From NCBI GenBank assembly GCA_964442185.1, contig CAYTWT010000299.1, forward strand, positions 1-13,278: DNA of 13,278 nt, in the 5' to 3' direction. A program made the position numbers and the translations under genes. The notes under the pieces were generated by a model. The model worked only from the letters and a program-made list of their open reading frames with translations. It ran no database searches and had not been told where the DNA came from. Source of the stretch: CADEEV01 sp964442185. Its GTDB lineage: Bacteria; Acidobacteriota; Vicinamibacteria; Fen-336. Each line of letters opens with the position of its first letter. The stretch's first letter is position 1. Positions 6,275 through 13,278 of the stretch are shown here, piece after piece.

Positions 6275-8574
6275 CAGAGTGCGGGGCTCCCGCCGGCCGT
6301 GGGCTGGCGCGGTTCCGTGCCCGCCACGAACGGCTCCATCTCGACACCGGGAACCCCCGGCTTTCCCGGCTGGCCCATTTCGTCGACCGGCACGAAGACG
6401 ATGTTGCCAGGGATCGGGTAGTCTTCCACGGGGCGATCTTTCATCACCTGTGCCCAGAAATCCATCCAGATCGGCAGCGCCGCACGAGCCCCTTCTTCCT
6501 TGGGGCCCAGGCTTTCGCGCTTGTCGTCGTAGCCGACCCAGACCGCCGCCGTGAGCGAAGGCTCGTAGCCCACGAACCAGGCGTCGGTATAGTCGTTGGT
6601 CGTCCCGGTCTTGCCCGAGATCGGCCGTTTCAGGGCCTTGGCCCGCGCGGCCGTCCCGTGCTCGACGACGCCGCGCAGCAGGCTCGTCATCAGGTACGCC
6701 GTGTCGGCGCGGATCGCATCCTGGGCCCGGGGACGGTTCTCCTCGATGATGTTGCCATCGCGATCCGTGATCCGGGTGATCAGCATCGGGGTCATGCGCA
6801 GGCCCTGGTTCGCGAACGTGCCGAAGGCCGCGGCCATCTGCATCGGGGTGGCCTCGCCCGCGCCGAGGGCGATCGGCAGGTACGGCGGCAACGCGCCCGT
6901 GAGCCCGAGCTTGCGCGCGTACTCGATGCCTTGCTCGATGCCCACGGCTTGCAGCGTCTTCACCGCCGGGATGTTGCGGCTCTCGGCGATCGCCCTGCGC
7001 ACCGAGATCGGGCCGAGGAACTTGAAGTCGTAGTTGTGGGGCGTCCAGACTGTCTTATTCCAGGGATTCGGGAACGAGATCGGCGCATCGATCAGGATCG
7101 TGGACGACGTCCACTCGAGCGTCTCGATCGCCGCCGCGTACAGGAACGGCTTGAAGGCGGAGCCGACCTGCCGCATCGCCATGGTCGCGCGGTTGAACTT
7201 GCTGCGCTCGAAATCGTAGCCCCCGACCATCGCCCTGACCGCCCCGGTCCCCACCGCCATCGCGAGCAGGGCGCCTTCGACCCTTGGCGCCTGCTCGAGC
7301 AGCACGCGCGCCTCCTTCTCCTCGCCCTCGCCGCCGAGCGAAAGCAGGCGGAAGGGCGCGATCGCGCCGCGCGGGAGGACCTCGGCCAGGTTGCCTTTGC
7401 GCGTCCATTCGATCTCCCGCGGGCCGACACGAGCGCGGTAGTCGCCGAGCTGGACGAGGGCCATGCTTCGATCCGAGGCCAGCACGACGCCGTGCGTGAC
7501 CTCGCCCTCGGCCATCGGCCAGTCCCACTCGTCGAGATGAATGGGATCGGGAAAGGCTGCGTCCTTGAGGATCGAGGCGGTGGGCGCCACGAAGCCCCGC
7601 GAACGGCGGTCGAGCGCGCGCAGGCCCTTGCGCACGGCCTGGTTCGCCGCGCGCTGCAGCGCCGGGTCGAGCGTCGTGTAGACCCGCAGGCCACCTTGAT
7701 AGATGCGCTGCGAGCCGTACTCGCGCTCGAGGTACTTCCTGACTTCCTCGAGGAAGTGCGGGGCGACCGAAGGCGGGTCCTTGCGCACGTGGAGTGCGAG
7801 CGGCTCTGCCGAGGCCGCCCTGGCCTCGGCATCGGAGATGTACTTCTCCTCGAGCATCCGGTGGAGGACGTGGTTGCGCCGCTCGCGGGCGCGGTCGGGG
7901 TTGTCGATCGGCGAGAGCCCCCTCGGATTCTGAGGGAGTCCGGCCAGCAGGGTCGCCTCTGAAAGCGTCAGAACCTTCGCCGGCTTGCCGAAGAAGAAGC
8001 GGCTGGCGGCCTCGACGCCGTACTGGCCGTGCCCGAAGTAGACCTGGTTGCAGTAGAGCGCGAAGATCTCCTCCTTGGTGAAGTTCTTCTCGATCTGGAA
8101 GGCGAGGATGATCTCCTTGATCTTGCGTTCGTAGGTCTTCTCCGGGGTCAGGAACAGCAGGCGCGAGAGCTGCATGGTGAGCGTCGAGGAGCCTTGCTCC
8201 TTGCGCCCTGAGCGGAAGTTCGCGAGCGCCGCTCCCGGAATCCGCCAGGGATTGATGCCCAGGTGCTTCCAGAACTCGGCGTCTTCCACCGCCACGATCG
8301 CGTTGCGCAAGACCGGGGGCACGTCGCGGAAGCCGATCACGACGCGCTTCTCGATCGCGAACTCGCCGAGCACGCTGGCGTCGGCCGCGAAGACCTGCGT
8401 GATGATGTTCGGCTGGAAGTCCTCGAGCGACGAGATCTGGGGCAGGTCGCTCTCGTACGCGAAAAAGACCCCCAGCAGCGATCCGCCGAGGGTCGCCAGG
8501 ACGAACAGCAAGGTGAGCGAGAAGCGCCGCAGCGTGAACACCCGTGCGGATGCGTCCGGGGTGGCCGTCGCCAT
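6274..8574 (-). CDS. mrcA: Class A penicillin-binding protein (PBP1A-type bifunctional transglycosylase/transpeptidase)
   Basis: Polymerises lipid II into glycan strands and cross-links them in the periplasm, anchored in the inner membrane. The 766-residue product has a short cytoplasmic tail, one membrane segment (about 17-40), a GT51 domain with the catalytic EDAEFWKH (E97) and the second Glu in RKIKE (E154), a linker/OB-like region (about 335-430), and a transpeptidase domain with SAFK (S472, K475), SRN (532-534) and KTGTTNDYTDAWFVGY (KTG at 655-657). All catalytic residues are present, so both activities are expected. The C-terminal tail is Pro/Gly-rich. The start is ATG 8574, which leaves a sensible N-terminus; the upstream ribosome site is poor. 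It lies 60 bases after the FecR-type gene and its stop overlaps the kinase start by one base. The symbol is by family (mrcA/ponA); orthology to E. coli PBP1a in detail is inferred. Confidence 0.94.
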   Translation of the reverse strand: MATATPDASARVFTLRRFSLTLLFVLATLGGSLLGVFFAYESDLPQISSLEDFQPNIITQVFAADASVLGEFAIEKRVVIGFRDVPPVLRNAIVAVEDAEFWKHLGINPWRIPGAALANFRSGRKEQGSSTLTMQLSRLLFLTPEKTYERKIKEIILAFQIEKNFTKEEIFALYCNQVYFGHGQYGVEAASRFFFGKPAKVLTLSEATLLAGLPQNPRGLSPIDNPDRARERRNHVLHRMLEEKYISDAEARAASAEPLALHVRKDPPSVAPHFLEEVRKYLEREYGSQRIYQGGLRVYTTLDPALQRAANQAVRKGLRALDRRSRGFVAPTASILKDAAFPDPIHLDEWDWPMAEGEVTHGVVLASDRSMALVQLGDYRARVGPREIEWTRKGNLAEVLPRGAIAPFRLLSLGGEGEEKEARVLLEQAPRVEGALLAMAVGTGAVRAMVGGYDFERSKFNRATMAMRQVGSAFKPFLYAAAIETLEWTSSTILIDAPISFPNPWNKTVWTPHNYDFKFLGPISVRRAIAESRNIPAVKTLQAVGIEQGIEYARKLGLTGALPPYLPIALGAGEATPMQMAAAFGTFANQGLRMTPMLITRITDRDGNIIEENRPRAQDAIRADTAYLMTSLLRGVVEHGTAARAKALKRPISGKTGTTNDYTDAWFVGYEPSLTAAVWVGYDDKRESLGPKEEGARAALPIWMDFWAQVMKDRPVEDYPIPGNIVFVPVDEMGQPGKPGVPGVEMEPFVAGTEPRQPTAGGSPAL

Positions 8575-8634
8575 GGCTCAACTATATTCGGAGAGGATCG
8601 GGAGGGTATAGAAAAGCCAGGCCCCCTGAATTCC

Positions 8635-10416
8635 CTACGGGTGGTCGCGGTCCTTGTGGGGCACTGCCCTCGGCTGGGTGGCGGGCGGCGGCGGCGGAGC
8701 ACTGCGCCGTTCGACGCGAGGCGGCGGCGCGTTGCGCGGCTCGCCCCTCGGTTGGCTGCGCCGCTCGGTAGGTGGCGCACTGGTGGCGGGCTCGCTGCTG
8801 CGGGGCTCGCTACGGCGCGGCCCGCTGAGCGGCTGGAACATGCGGCGCAGCACGTCGCGATCGGGCTCGCTCTCTCGCGCTCGGGGAGTCGCGGCGGGGG
8901 CGGGACGGTCGCCATTCCCGGGGCCCGCTCGCTCACGCTCCGCGTTCGGCTGCGCGCGCGGGGCGGGCTCGTCGGCCGCCTCGTCGCTGCGTCGTTCGTA
9001 GGAGCGTCGCTGCGTGCTCACATCCCGTGGCGACTCGTCCTCCCGGGCTGCGCGCCCTTCGCGCGCCGTCGGTGTCGCTTGCTCGTAGCGTTCGGGGCGC
9101 GGGTCGCGCAGCACCAGGCCCGGGATCGTGGTCGTCGGATCGTTGCGCAGTTCGGGCACCGTGTCCCCCGGCGTGGGCTTGAGGCGCCCGCCGCGCGGCG
9201 GGGCAGCCTCGCGGCGCGTGCCGTTGTCGACATCGATCACGCGCAGGTCGCGGCTGGGCCGCGCCCGCGCCGACTCCGCCACGTGCAGCGTCCTGACGGC
9301 TTCGGCCGGCGGCGTGGTGCGGCGGCGCGCCAGGTCGTGCGCGCCGAGGTCGCCGCGCCGCGCGTAGTTCCAGGCGCCGGTATCGACGCGGGAGGGCGTC
9401 GAGCCCGAACCTCGCGCCACCGCATGGCCGAGGCCCGCAGGCCCGCCGGTCACGGGCCGGTCGTGGCGGCCGAGCGCGCACCAGCCGACGTAGTCGGGGC
9501 CCACCGCCCACGAGACCCAGGCCGGGCTCCAGTCGCTGCCGGGGATCCAGTACCAGCCGACCGCCCCGGAGTAGCCCCAGCGGCCATAGTGAAACGGCGC
9601 CCAGCCCCAGGTTTCATACGGAATCCAGGTCCAGCCGTAGGCGGTCCAGCTCCAGCGGCCATTGGTGTAAGGCGCCCAGCCAGCGTTCACGTAGGGCCGC
9701 CACACCTGCCCCACCTCGGCGACGAAGTACCAAGAGCCGTGATTCTCCAGCTCGCCCGCGTAGGGGTCGATCGAGGCGGGCAGATAGCTCTCACTGCTTC
9801 CGGAGCGTGCTCTGCGGTCGTCGCGATCGCCGTACCAGCCCGCGAAGTCGTCGTTCTCGCGTGTGTCGAAGCGTCGCGCGGGCTCGGGAGCCTGGCCGCG
9901 GCTCACCCACGAACGCTCGCCCGCGCTGACGGATTCGCGCCGGCGGTCCGCTTCGATGTCGGCCTCGCCTTCGTACACCGAAAGCCGCGTCTGGCCGGCG
10001 TCGGCGTCGAGGCGGAAGCTGCTCGCCTCGCGCGCCGACACGTAGGCCGAGGGCGTCTCGATCTCGATCTCGGCCGCGCCCTGGAAGTGGAGCTGCCCGG
10101 CCCACAACCGCAGCACGATGCGCTCGCCGCGGCCTTCGTCGTGAGCCACGTAGTCGAGCTTGCTGCGGCTGTCGAGGCGGAGCACGCTGCCGTCGGCAAA
10201 CTGAAACTCGACACGCCCGCCGCCGTCGGTCCAGACGCGGTCGCCGGCCAGGAAGGGCATGTTGGTCACGGCTTCCTCTGCGCTGGCCTCGGAAGCGCTC
10301 TGCACCGTGACACCGACTTCGGCGTGGCGGATCCGGGCGTCGCGGTAGGCCTCGTCCGACGCGAGAGCCGGCGTCGCAACCGCCCCCACCACGAGACCGA
10401 GTATTGCGAGCCGCAT
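8635..10416 (-). CDS. Secreted FecR-domain protein with Trp/Tyr-rich (DUF6600-like) region and disordered tail
   Basis: A 593-residue exported protein of unknown function. Residues 1-19 form a signal peptide (RLAILGLVVGAVATPALA, cleavage likely before Ser-Asp). A FecR-type beta domain spans about 55-175 (LAGDRVWTDGGGRVEF, DGSVLRLD, LRLWAGQLHF, SAGERSWV). Residues about 217-316 form a Trp/Tyr/Gly-rich block with repeats such as AGWAPYTNGRW, YGWTWIPYE and GWAPFHYGRW, like the DUF6600 family that often follows FecR domains. The last 200 or so residues are rich in Arg, Pro, Ser and Glu and look disordered. There is no FecR-type transmembrane segment after the domain and no sigma-factor gene nearby, so classic iron-citrate signalling is not supported. 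ATG 10416 is chosen over an upstream in-frame GTG because of its ribosome site and signal peptide. It probably acts in the periplasm, perhaps by binding envelope polymers; that is inference. Confidence 0.82.
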   Translation of the reverse strand: MRLAILGLVVGAVATPALASDEAYRDARIRHAEVGVTVQSASEASAEEAVTNMPFLAGDRVWTDGGGRVEFQFADGSVLRLDSRSKLDYVAHDEGRGERIVLRLWAGQLHFQGAAEIEIETPSAYVSAREASSFRLDADAGQTRLSVYEGEADIEADRRRESVSAGERSWVSRGQAPEPARRFDTRENDDFAGWYGDRDDRRARSGSSESYLPASIDPYAGELENHGSWYFVAEVGQVWRPYVNAGWAPYTNGRWSWTAYGWTWIPYETWGWAPFHYGRWGYSGAVGWYWIPGSDWSPAWVSWAVGPDYVGWCALGRHDRPVTGGPAGLGHAVARGSGSTPSRVDTGAWNYARRGDLGAHDLARRRTTPPAEAVRTLHVAESARARPSRDLRVIDVDNGTRREAAPPRGGRLKPTPGDTVPELRNDPTTTIPGLVLRDPRPERYEQATPTAREGRAAREDESPRDVSTQRRSYERRSDEAADEPAPRAQPNAERERAGPGNGDRPAPAATPRARESEPDRDVLRRMFQPLSGPRRSEPRSSEPATSAPPTERRSQPRGEPRNAPPPRVERRSAPPPPPATQPRAVPHKDRDHP

Positions 10417-10419
10417 GAA

Positions 10420-10428
10420 CCTCACCTC
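10420..10428 (-). promoter_or_regulatory. Ribosome-binding site that sets the FecR-type gene start
   Basis: On the minus strand GAGGTGAGG runs from 10428 to 10420, just before ATG 10416. It supports starting at the signal peptide rather than at the in-frame GTG at 10494, which would add 26 residues in front of the signal sequence. Confidence 0.75.
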
Positions 10429-10545
10429 GCAACCCCATGGAAGCAAGCGCCGTGCCGCGGCGAGGGGCGAGGAAATGACTTTCAGATCAGCCACTTAGGG
10501 CGACTCGACCGGCGCCGTGCTGTCCCCCCACGTGTACGCTATGGC

Positions 10546-11487
10546 CTATCGTCCGTTGCGTGGGGAAATCACCCGCCCGTAGGGTGACGCCCGGCCGATC
10601 CGATCGAAGCTCTCCCACGCGGCCTGCCCGACCTCGGCGATCGCCTGTTCCGCGGCGCGCTCGTCGCCGGCGAGAGTCGTCATCACGCTGATCACGAAGG
10701 GCCGGTTCGTCGCGTAGACGATCCCGGAGTCGTTGCGAACCGCCTCCAGCGATCCCGGCTTGTTCGCGATCACCACGTCCTCGGGAACGAGCCGCGGCAG
10801 ATCGCTCTCCTTGTGCGTCGAGAGCAGCCGGAGCAAGTCGTCGGTGCCCGCCTTGCCCACCACCTTGCCGCGGTAGAGCGCCTCCAGAAGCCGCATCAGC
10901 TCTCGCGGCGACGAGACGTTCTCGCGGCCCTCCGAAGCCGCGCTCAGGTCCATCATCTTTCTACGCAGCCGCGTGCCGGGGAGACCCAGCTCGTCCATCA
11001 GGGCATTCACGTTCTCGAAGCCGACGCGATCGATCAGGACGTTGGTCGCGGCGTTGTCGCTCACCACCAGCATGAACGTCGCGAGGTCGCGGTTGGTCAC
11101 GCGCGTCACGCCCGGCGTCAGGCCCCCGAGGATCTGGCTGTCGGGGACGAGGTCCTTCGCGTCCACCACGTAGGGGTCGGAGAGGCGAGCCTTGCCCGCG
11201 ACGGCCCGCTCGGACTGGCGGTACAGCTCTGCCAGTATCGCGAGCTTGATCGAGCTGGCGGTGGGGTAGACGAAGTCGGCGTTGTGGAGGAGCGTGCGGC
11301 CGTTCGAGAGGTCGAGGAGCGCGACGCCCATCACGCCATCGAGGCCGCCGTCGATCGTCTGGATGCGGGCTGCGAGCTTCTTCCACAGCACTTCCTGCAA
11401 GCCTTCCGGCGTGGCGTCGGCCGGGGTCTGGGCGTACGCCGCGCCGCTGACCAGTGAAGCAAGGGCGAGTCCGAGCAGTTTCTTCAA
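10546..11487 (-). CDS. Class A beta-lactamase-like serine hydrolase with altered active site, exported
   Basis: A 313-residue protein of the beta-lactamase-related fold (Pfam Beta-lactamase2 type). Residues 1-19 form a signal peptide ending AAYA before Gln-Thr, so it is periplasmic. Visible motifs: SxxK at 78-81 (SSIK, nucleophile S78, K81) and SDN at 143-145 (VVSDNAATN). By spacing to the omega loop of class A enzymes, the place of Glu166 falls on M178 in LRRKMMDLSAAS and that of Asn170 on a Ser. The third motif is KPG (243-245) in NKPGSLEAVRNDSGIV instead of KTG/KSG. The fold is therefore clear, but efficient beta-lactam hydrolysis is doubtful; a peptidase, esterase or slow penicillin-binding role is as likely. 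The start is TTG 11487 behind GGAGG (11497-11493, 5-base gap), 12 bases after the dehydratase stop, so the two are one transcript. A gene name such as bla is not justified. Confidence 0.85.
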   Translation of the reverse strand: MKKLLGLALASLVSGAAYAQTPADATPEGLQEVLWKKLAARIQTIDGGLDGVMGVALLDLSNGRTLLHNADFVYPTASSIKLAILAELYRQSERAVAGKARLSDPYVVDAKDLVPDSQILGGLTPGVTRVTNRDLATFMLVVSDNAATNVLIDRVGFENVNALMDELGLPGTRLRRKMMDLSAASEGRENVSSPRELMRLLEALYRGKVVGKAGTDDLLRLLSTHKESDLPRLVPEDVVIANKPGSLEAVRNDSGIVYATNRPFVISVMTTLAGDERAAEQAIAEVGQAAWESFDRIGRASPYGRVISPRNGR

Positions 11488-11492
11488 TCCTT

Positions 11493-11497
11493 CCTCC
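11493..11497 (-). promoter_or_regulatory. Ribosome-binding site for the beta-lactamase-like gene
   Basis: GGAGG on the minus strand lies 5 bases before the TTG at 11487 and immediately after the stop codon of the upstream dehydratase (11500-11502). It supports the TTG start that gives a complete signal peptide (MKKLLGLALASLVSG). Confidence 0.75.
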
Positions 11498-11499
11498 GT

Positions 11500-13278
11500 T
11501 CACCACGTCTCGTGGATCTCGAGTCCGACCGGGGTCACTCCGTCCATGCAGCTCGTCGTCGCGTCGAGCAACAGGCGGATCGTCGCCGGAATCTGCCGGC
11601 GGCGCTCGCGCAGCGAGGCCGTGCGCTCGGCGACTTCGGGACGGCCCAGCAGTGCCGCGCGGCCGAGGGCGAGCGGTGTGAAAGCACCCCCCGCCAGCGA
11701 GCGCTCCGCGTCGAGCACGTCGAGGCGCCGGGCCGCGGTATCCATGTACAGCACGTCGCCGGTGCGGATCGCGCCGATCGCGCCGCCTTCCAGGGCTTCG
11801 GGCGAGGCGTGGCCGATACAGGGGCCGTAGGTCGCGCCGGAATAGCGGCCGTCGGTCACGAGTGCCGCGACGTGGCGCAGGATCGGGTCGCGGTTGAGAT
11901 ACTCCGACGGGTAGAACATCTCCGGGATGCCATTGGCTTTGGGCCCTTCGCCCGCGATCACGACCATCGCGCGCAGCAGCCTGTCGCGGGCGGCGAGGAG
12001 GAGCACCTCGGCGTCGGGCGCCTGGTCGAGGGTCGCGGCGGCGTTGCCGAAGTTGGCGCGGGCCAGGCGCCGCAACAGGCTGGGGGAGATCAAGCGCAGC
12101 CGCTCGAGCACGCGGCCGTGGAAGAGATCCTGCTGGGCCTCGGCCTCGCCCAGGTAGAACACGGCGACGAACGCCTTGCGGTCGAACAGCGCGATCGCTT
12201 CGGGGCTCATGCCGGCGCGCTTGAAGATCGCACTGTCGGTCAGGTTGCCGCGCACCTCGATGATTCCGCTCGTAGCTCTCAGCGCGGTCTTGAGCAGGAT
12301 CCGGTCGTTCGGATCCTTGGCGTCGCGCAGCCGCTCGGACCAGCGGCCCTCGAGGGTCTCGGCATCGTCCAGGAGGCCCGCGCCGAGCAGGTGCTTGAGC
12401 GTCGAGTCCATGCCGGAGTGTGCGCCGGCCTGCGTCTCGACCGCGAGCGTGAAGAAGCTCTTGTCCTTGACGGGGCTGATGTCCATCAGAAATGGCGTCT
12501 GGTCCGAGAGGTCGGCGACGTAGCTCGGTCGGATGCCGATGCCGAGATAGGCCGCGACGTAAGGGAAATGCAGCATCCAGTTCATGCTGCCGCCGATCGC
12601 GCTCCAGACGCGCAGCGCGTTCTTCAGGTTCGCCCTCACCAGCGCCGAGGCGCTGCGTTCCTCGCGCCGGTTGCGCATCGCGTCGAGCAGGACCCGGACC
12701 GCGTGGTCCACGACATCGTCCCCGGCGGCTTTGGTGAGCAGCTCGGCGCCGCGCGGGACGAGGCCCAGGGCGTGGAGCACGACCTTGTCCGTGTTGCCGG
12801 TGCCGATGAAGGCGCAGGTGCCGCCGGCCTCGCAGGTCAGCTTGGCGATCTCCGCGAGATAGCGGTCGCGGTCGGGTCCTGGCAGGTGCCCCTGCGACTC
12901 GAGGCCGTCGAGCAGTTTCTTGAACATCGCGTAAGTGTTGCACTTCAGGCGGTGCAGCAGCAGGTTGTCGATCTCCTCGTCGTAGGCGGCACCCGCCTTG
13001 CCCTTCATCGCGCGCAGGCCGTCTTGCATTTCACGCGGCAGATGCCGTTCCGGCATCACGTGGGAAGGGATGAAGCAGGCATAGAACGGCCGCTTGCCGC
13101 GCAGGCGCCGGTACTCGTCCACCTCCACCACCGCCGCGAGATCGCCCACGGGCCGCTTGTCGCACGAGTCCAGGAGCAGCGCGCCGTCGTAGACGTGGGC
13201 TTCGATCTGGGCGAGCAGGTTCGCTGCGGTGAGGTTGCGCGAGACGAGCGAGAAGGTCATGCCGTAGTGGCCCTGGGC
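11500..13278 (-). CDS. IlvD/Edd-family dehydratase, 5' end outside the window
   Basis: Enzymes of this family remove water from sugar acids or dihydroxy acids, using an Fe-S cluster and Mg. The frame is open to the right edge: codons before the first Met (13258-13260) read AQGHYG, continuous with family sequence (GH.GM.YSL.SRE), so that Met is internal. Numbering from it: the cluster Cys motif appears as SCDK (C33), a further Cys as GGTCAFIGTGNT (C149), then AIGGSMNWMLHFP near 222, EVRGNL near 335, NGIPEMFYPSEY near 443, and the catalytic-Ser region TDGRYSGATYGPCIGHASPEA (S474). GGTC..GTGNT is closer to Edd and sugar-acid dehydratases than to branched-chain IlvD. About 40 extra residues lie between VFYLGE and the GEGP motif. 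The first cluster cysteine of the family would lie beyond the window. The substrate is not predictable; ilvD is not assigned because of these differences. Confidence 0.85.
   Translation of the reverse strand, partial: AQGHYGMTFSLVSRNLTAANLLAQIEAHVYDGALLLDSCDKRPVGDLAAVVEVDEYRRLRGKRPFYACFIPSHVMPERHLPREMQDGLRAMKGKAGAAYDEEIDNLLLHRLKCNTYAMFKKLLDGLESQGHLPGPDRDRYLAEIAKLTCEAGGTCAFIGTGNTDKVVLHALGLVPRGAELLTKAAGDDVVDHAVRVLLDAMRNRREERSASALVRANLKNALRVWSAIGGSMNWMLHFPYVAAYLGIGIRPSYVADLSDQTPFLMDISPVKDKSFFTLAVETQAGAHSGMDSTLKHLLGAGLLDDAETLEGRWSERLRDAKDPNDRILLKTALRATSGIIEVRGNLTDSAIFKRAGMSPEAIALFDRKAFVAVFYLGEAEAQQDLFHGRVLERLRLISPSLLRRLARANFGNAAATLDQAPDAEVLLLAARDRLLRAMVVIAGEGPKANGIPEMFYPSEYLNRDPILRHVAALVTDGRYSGATYGPCIGHASPEALEGGAIGAIRTGDVLYMDTAARRLDVLDAERSLAGGAFTPLALGRAALLGRPEVAERTASLRERRRQIPATIRLLLDATTSCMDGVTPVGLEIHETW

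Noticed and set aside
6151..7962. Plus-strand open frame of 603 codons opposite the PBP gene
   Set aside because: Antisense shadow of the penicillin-binding protein; no motif, Arg/Asp/His-biased composition.
8575..8634. Possible promoter (TATAGT-like) before the PBP gene
   Set aside because: The TATAGT box lies only about 8 bases from the ATG and has no matching -35; not enough to call.
10417..10494. Longer FecR-type protein starting at GTG 10494
   Set aside because: It would bury the signal peptide behind 26 residues; the ATG at 10416 has a good ribosome site.
8263..10587. Plus-strand open frame of 774 codons opposite the FecR-type gene and the PBP start
   Set aside because: It is the complement of well-supported genes; the translation is Arg/Ala/Val/His-rich with no domain, and long antisense frames are expected at this GC content.
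10546..11487. Antibiotic-resistance beta-lactamase
   Set aside because: The catalytic Glu166 position and the KTG motif are altered, and the gene lies with housekeeping-type neighbours without mobile elements.
10961..12943. Minus-strand open frame of 660 codons spanning two genes
   Set aside because: Out of frame with the dehydratase and the serine hydrolase, which both carry clear motifs; its translation is Arg/Pro/Gly low complexity.
13258..13260. Met as start of the dehydratase
   Set aside because: The frame stays open to the edge and the residues on both sides (GHYG, then MTFSLVSR) match an internal stretch of the family.

Overview
The window is a GC-rich, densely coded piece of bacterial chromosome. 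It holds housekeeping and cell-envelope genes. I see no phage, transposon, CRISPR, rRNA or tRNA sequence. GC-rich third positions, non-ATG starts on four genes (GTG for lipA, TTG for lnt, prfB and the beta-lactamase-like gene), an lnt gene (Gram-negative lipoprotein pathway), a PAS/GAF hybrid kinase and a FecR-type Trp-rich protein suggest a Gram-negative soil or sediment bacterium of the former Deltaproteobacteria (Myxococcota, Desulfobacterota, Binatota-like). The phylum is inference; the sequence fixes only 'GC-rich Gram-negative'.

Left part, plus strand (1-3797): the last 27 codons of an unidentified gene are followed by a 147-bp gap with a perfect 11-bp inverted repeat. Then come lipA (lipoyl synthase), lnt (apolipoprotein N-acyltransferase) and prfB (peptide chain release factor 2). 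lipA and lnt overlap by 4 bases; lnt and prfB are 28 bases apart. prfB must be read through a programmed +1 frameshift at an in-frame UGA after codon 23, so a plain ORF call gets its N-terminus wrong.

Right part, minus strand (13278 down to 3818): transcription runs from a truncated IlvD/Edd-family dehydratase (its 5' end lies beyond the right edge), through a class A beta-lactamase-like serine hydrolase (12-base gap), a secreted FecR-domain/Trp-rich protein (129-base gap) and a class A penicillin-binding protein (60-base gap), to a soluble GAF-PAS-PAS hybrid histidine kinase whose ATG shares one base with the PBP stop. The two gene sets converge, with 20 bases between the prfB and kinase stops.

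Functionally, lnt finishes outer-membrane lipoproteins, the PBP builds peptidoglycan, the FecR-like protein is exported and may bind envelope components, and the coupled kinase could report on the same compartment or on the cytoplasm. The serine hydrolase has the SxxK and SDN motifs, but Met appears to stand where class A beta-lactamases have Glu166, and KPG replaces KTG, so a resistance role is doubtful. No wholly new system is evident. The points most worth a second look are the prfB recoding site with no clear Shine-Dalgarno stimulator, the FecR/PBP1A/kinase module, the altered serine hydrolase, and the divergent dehydratase with an extra segment.
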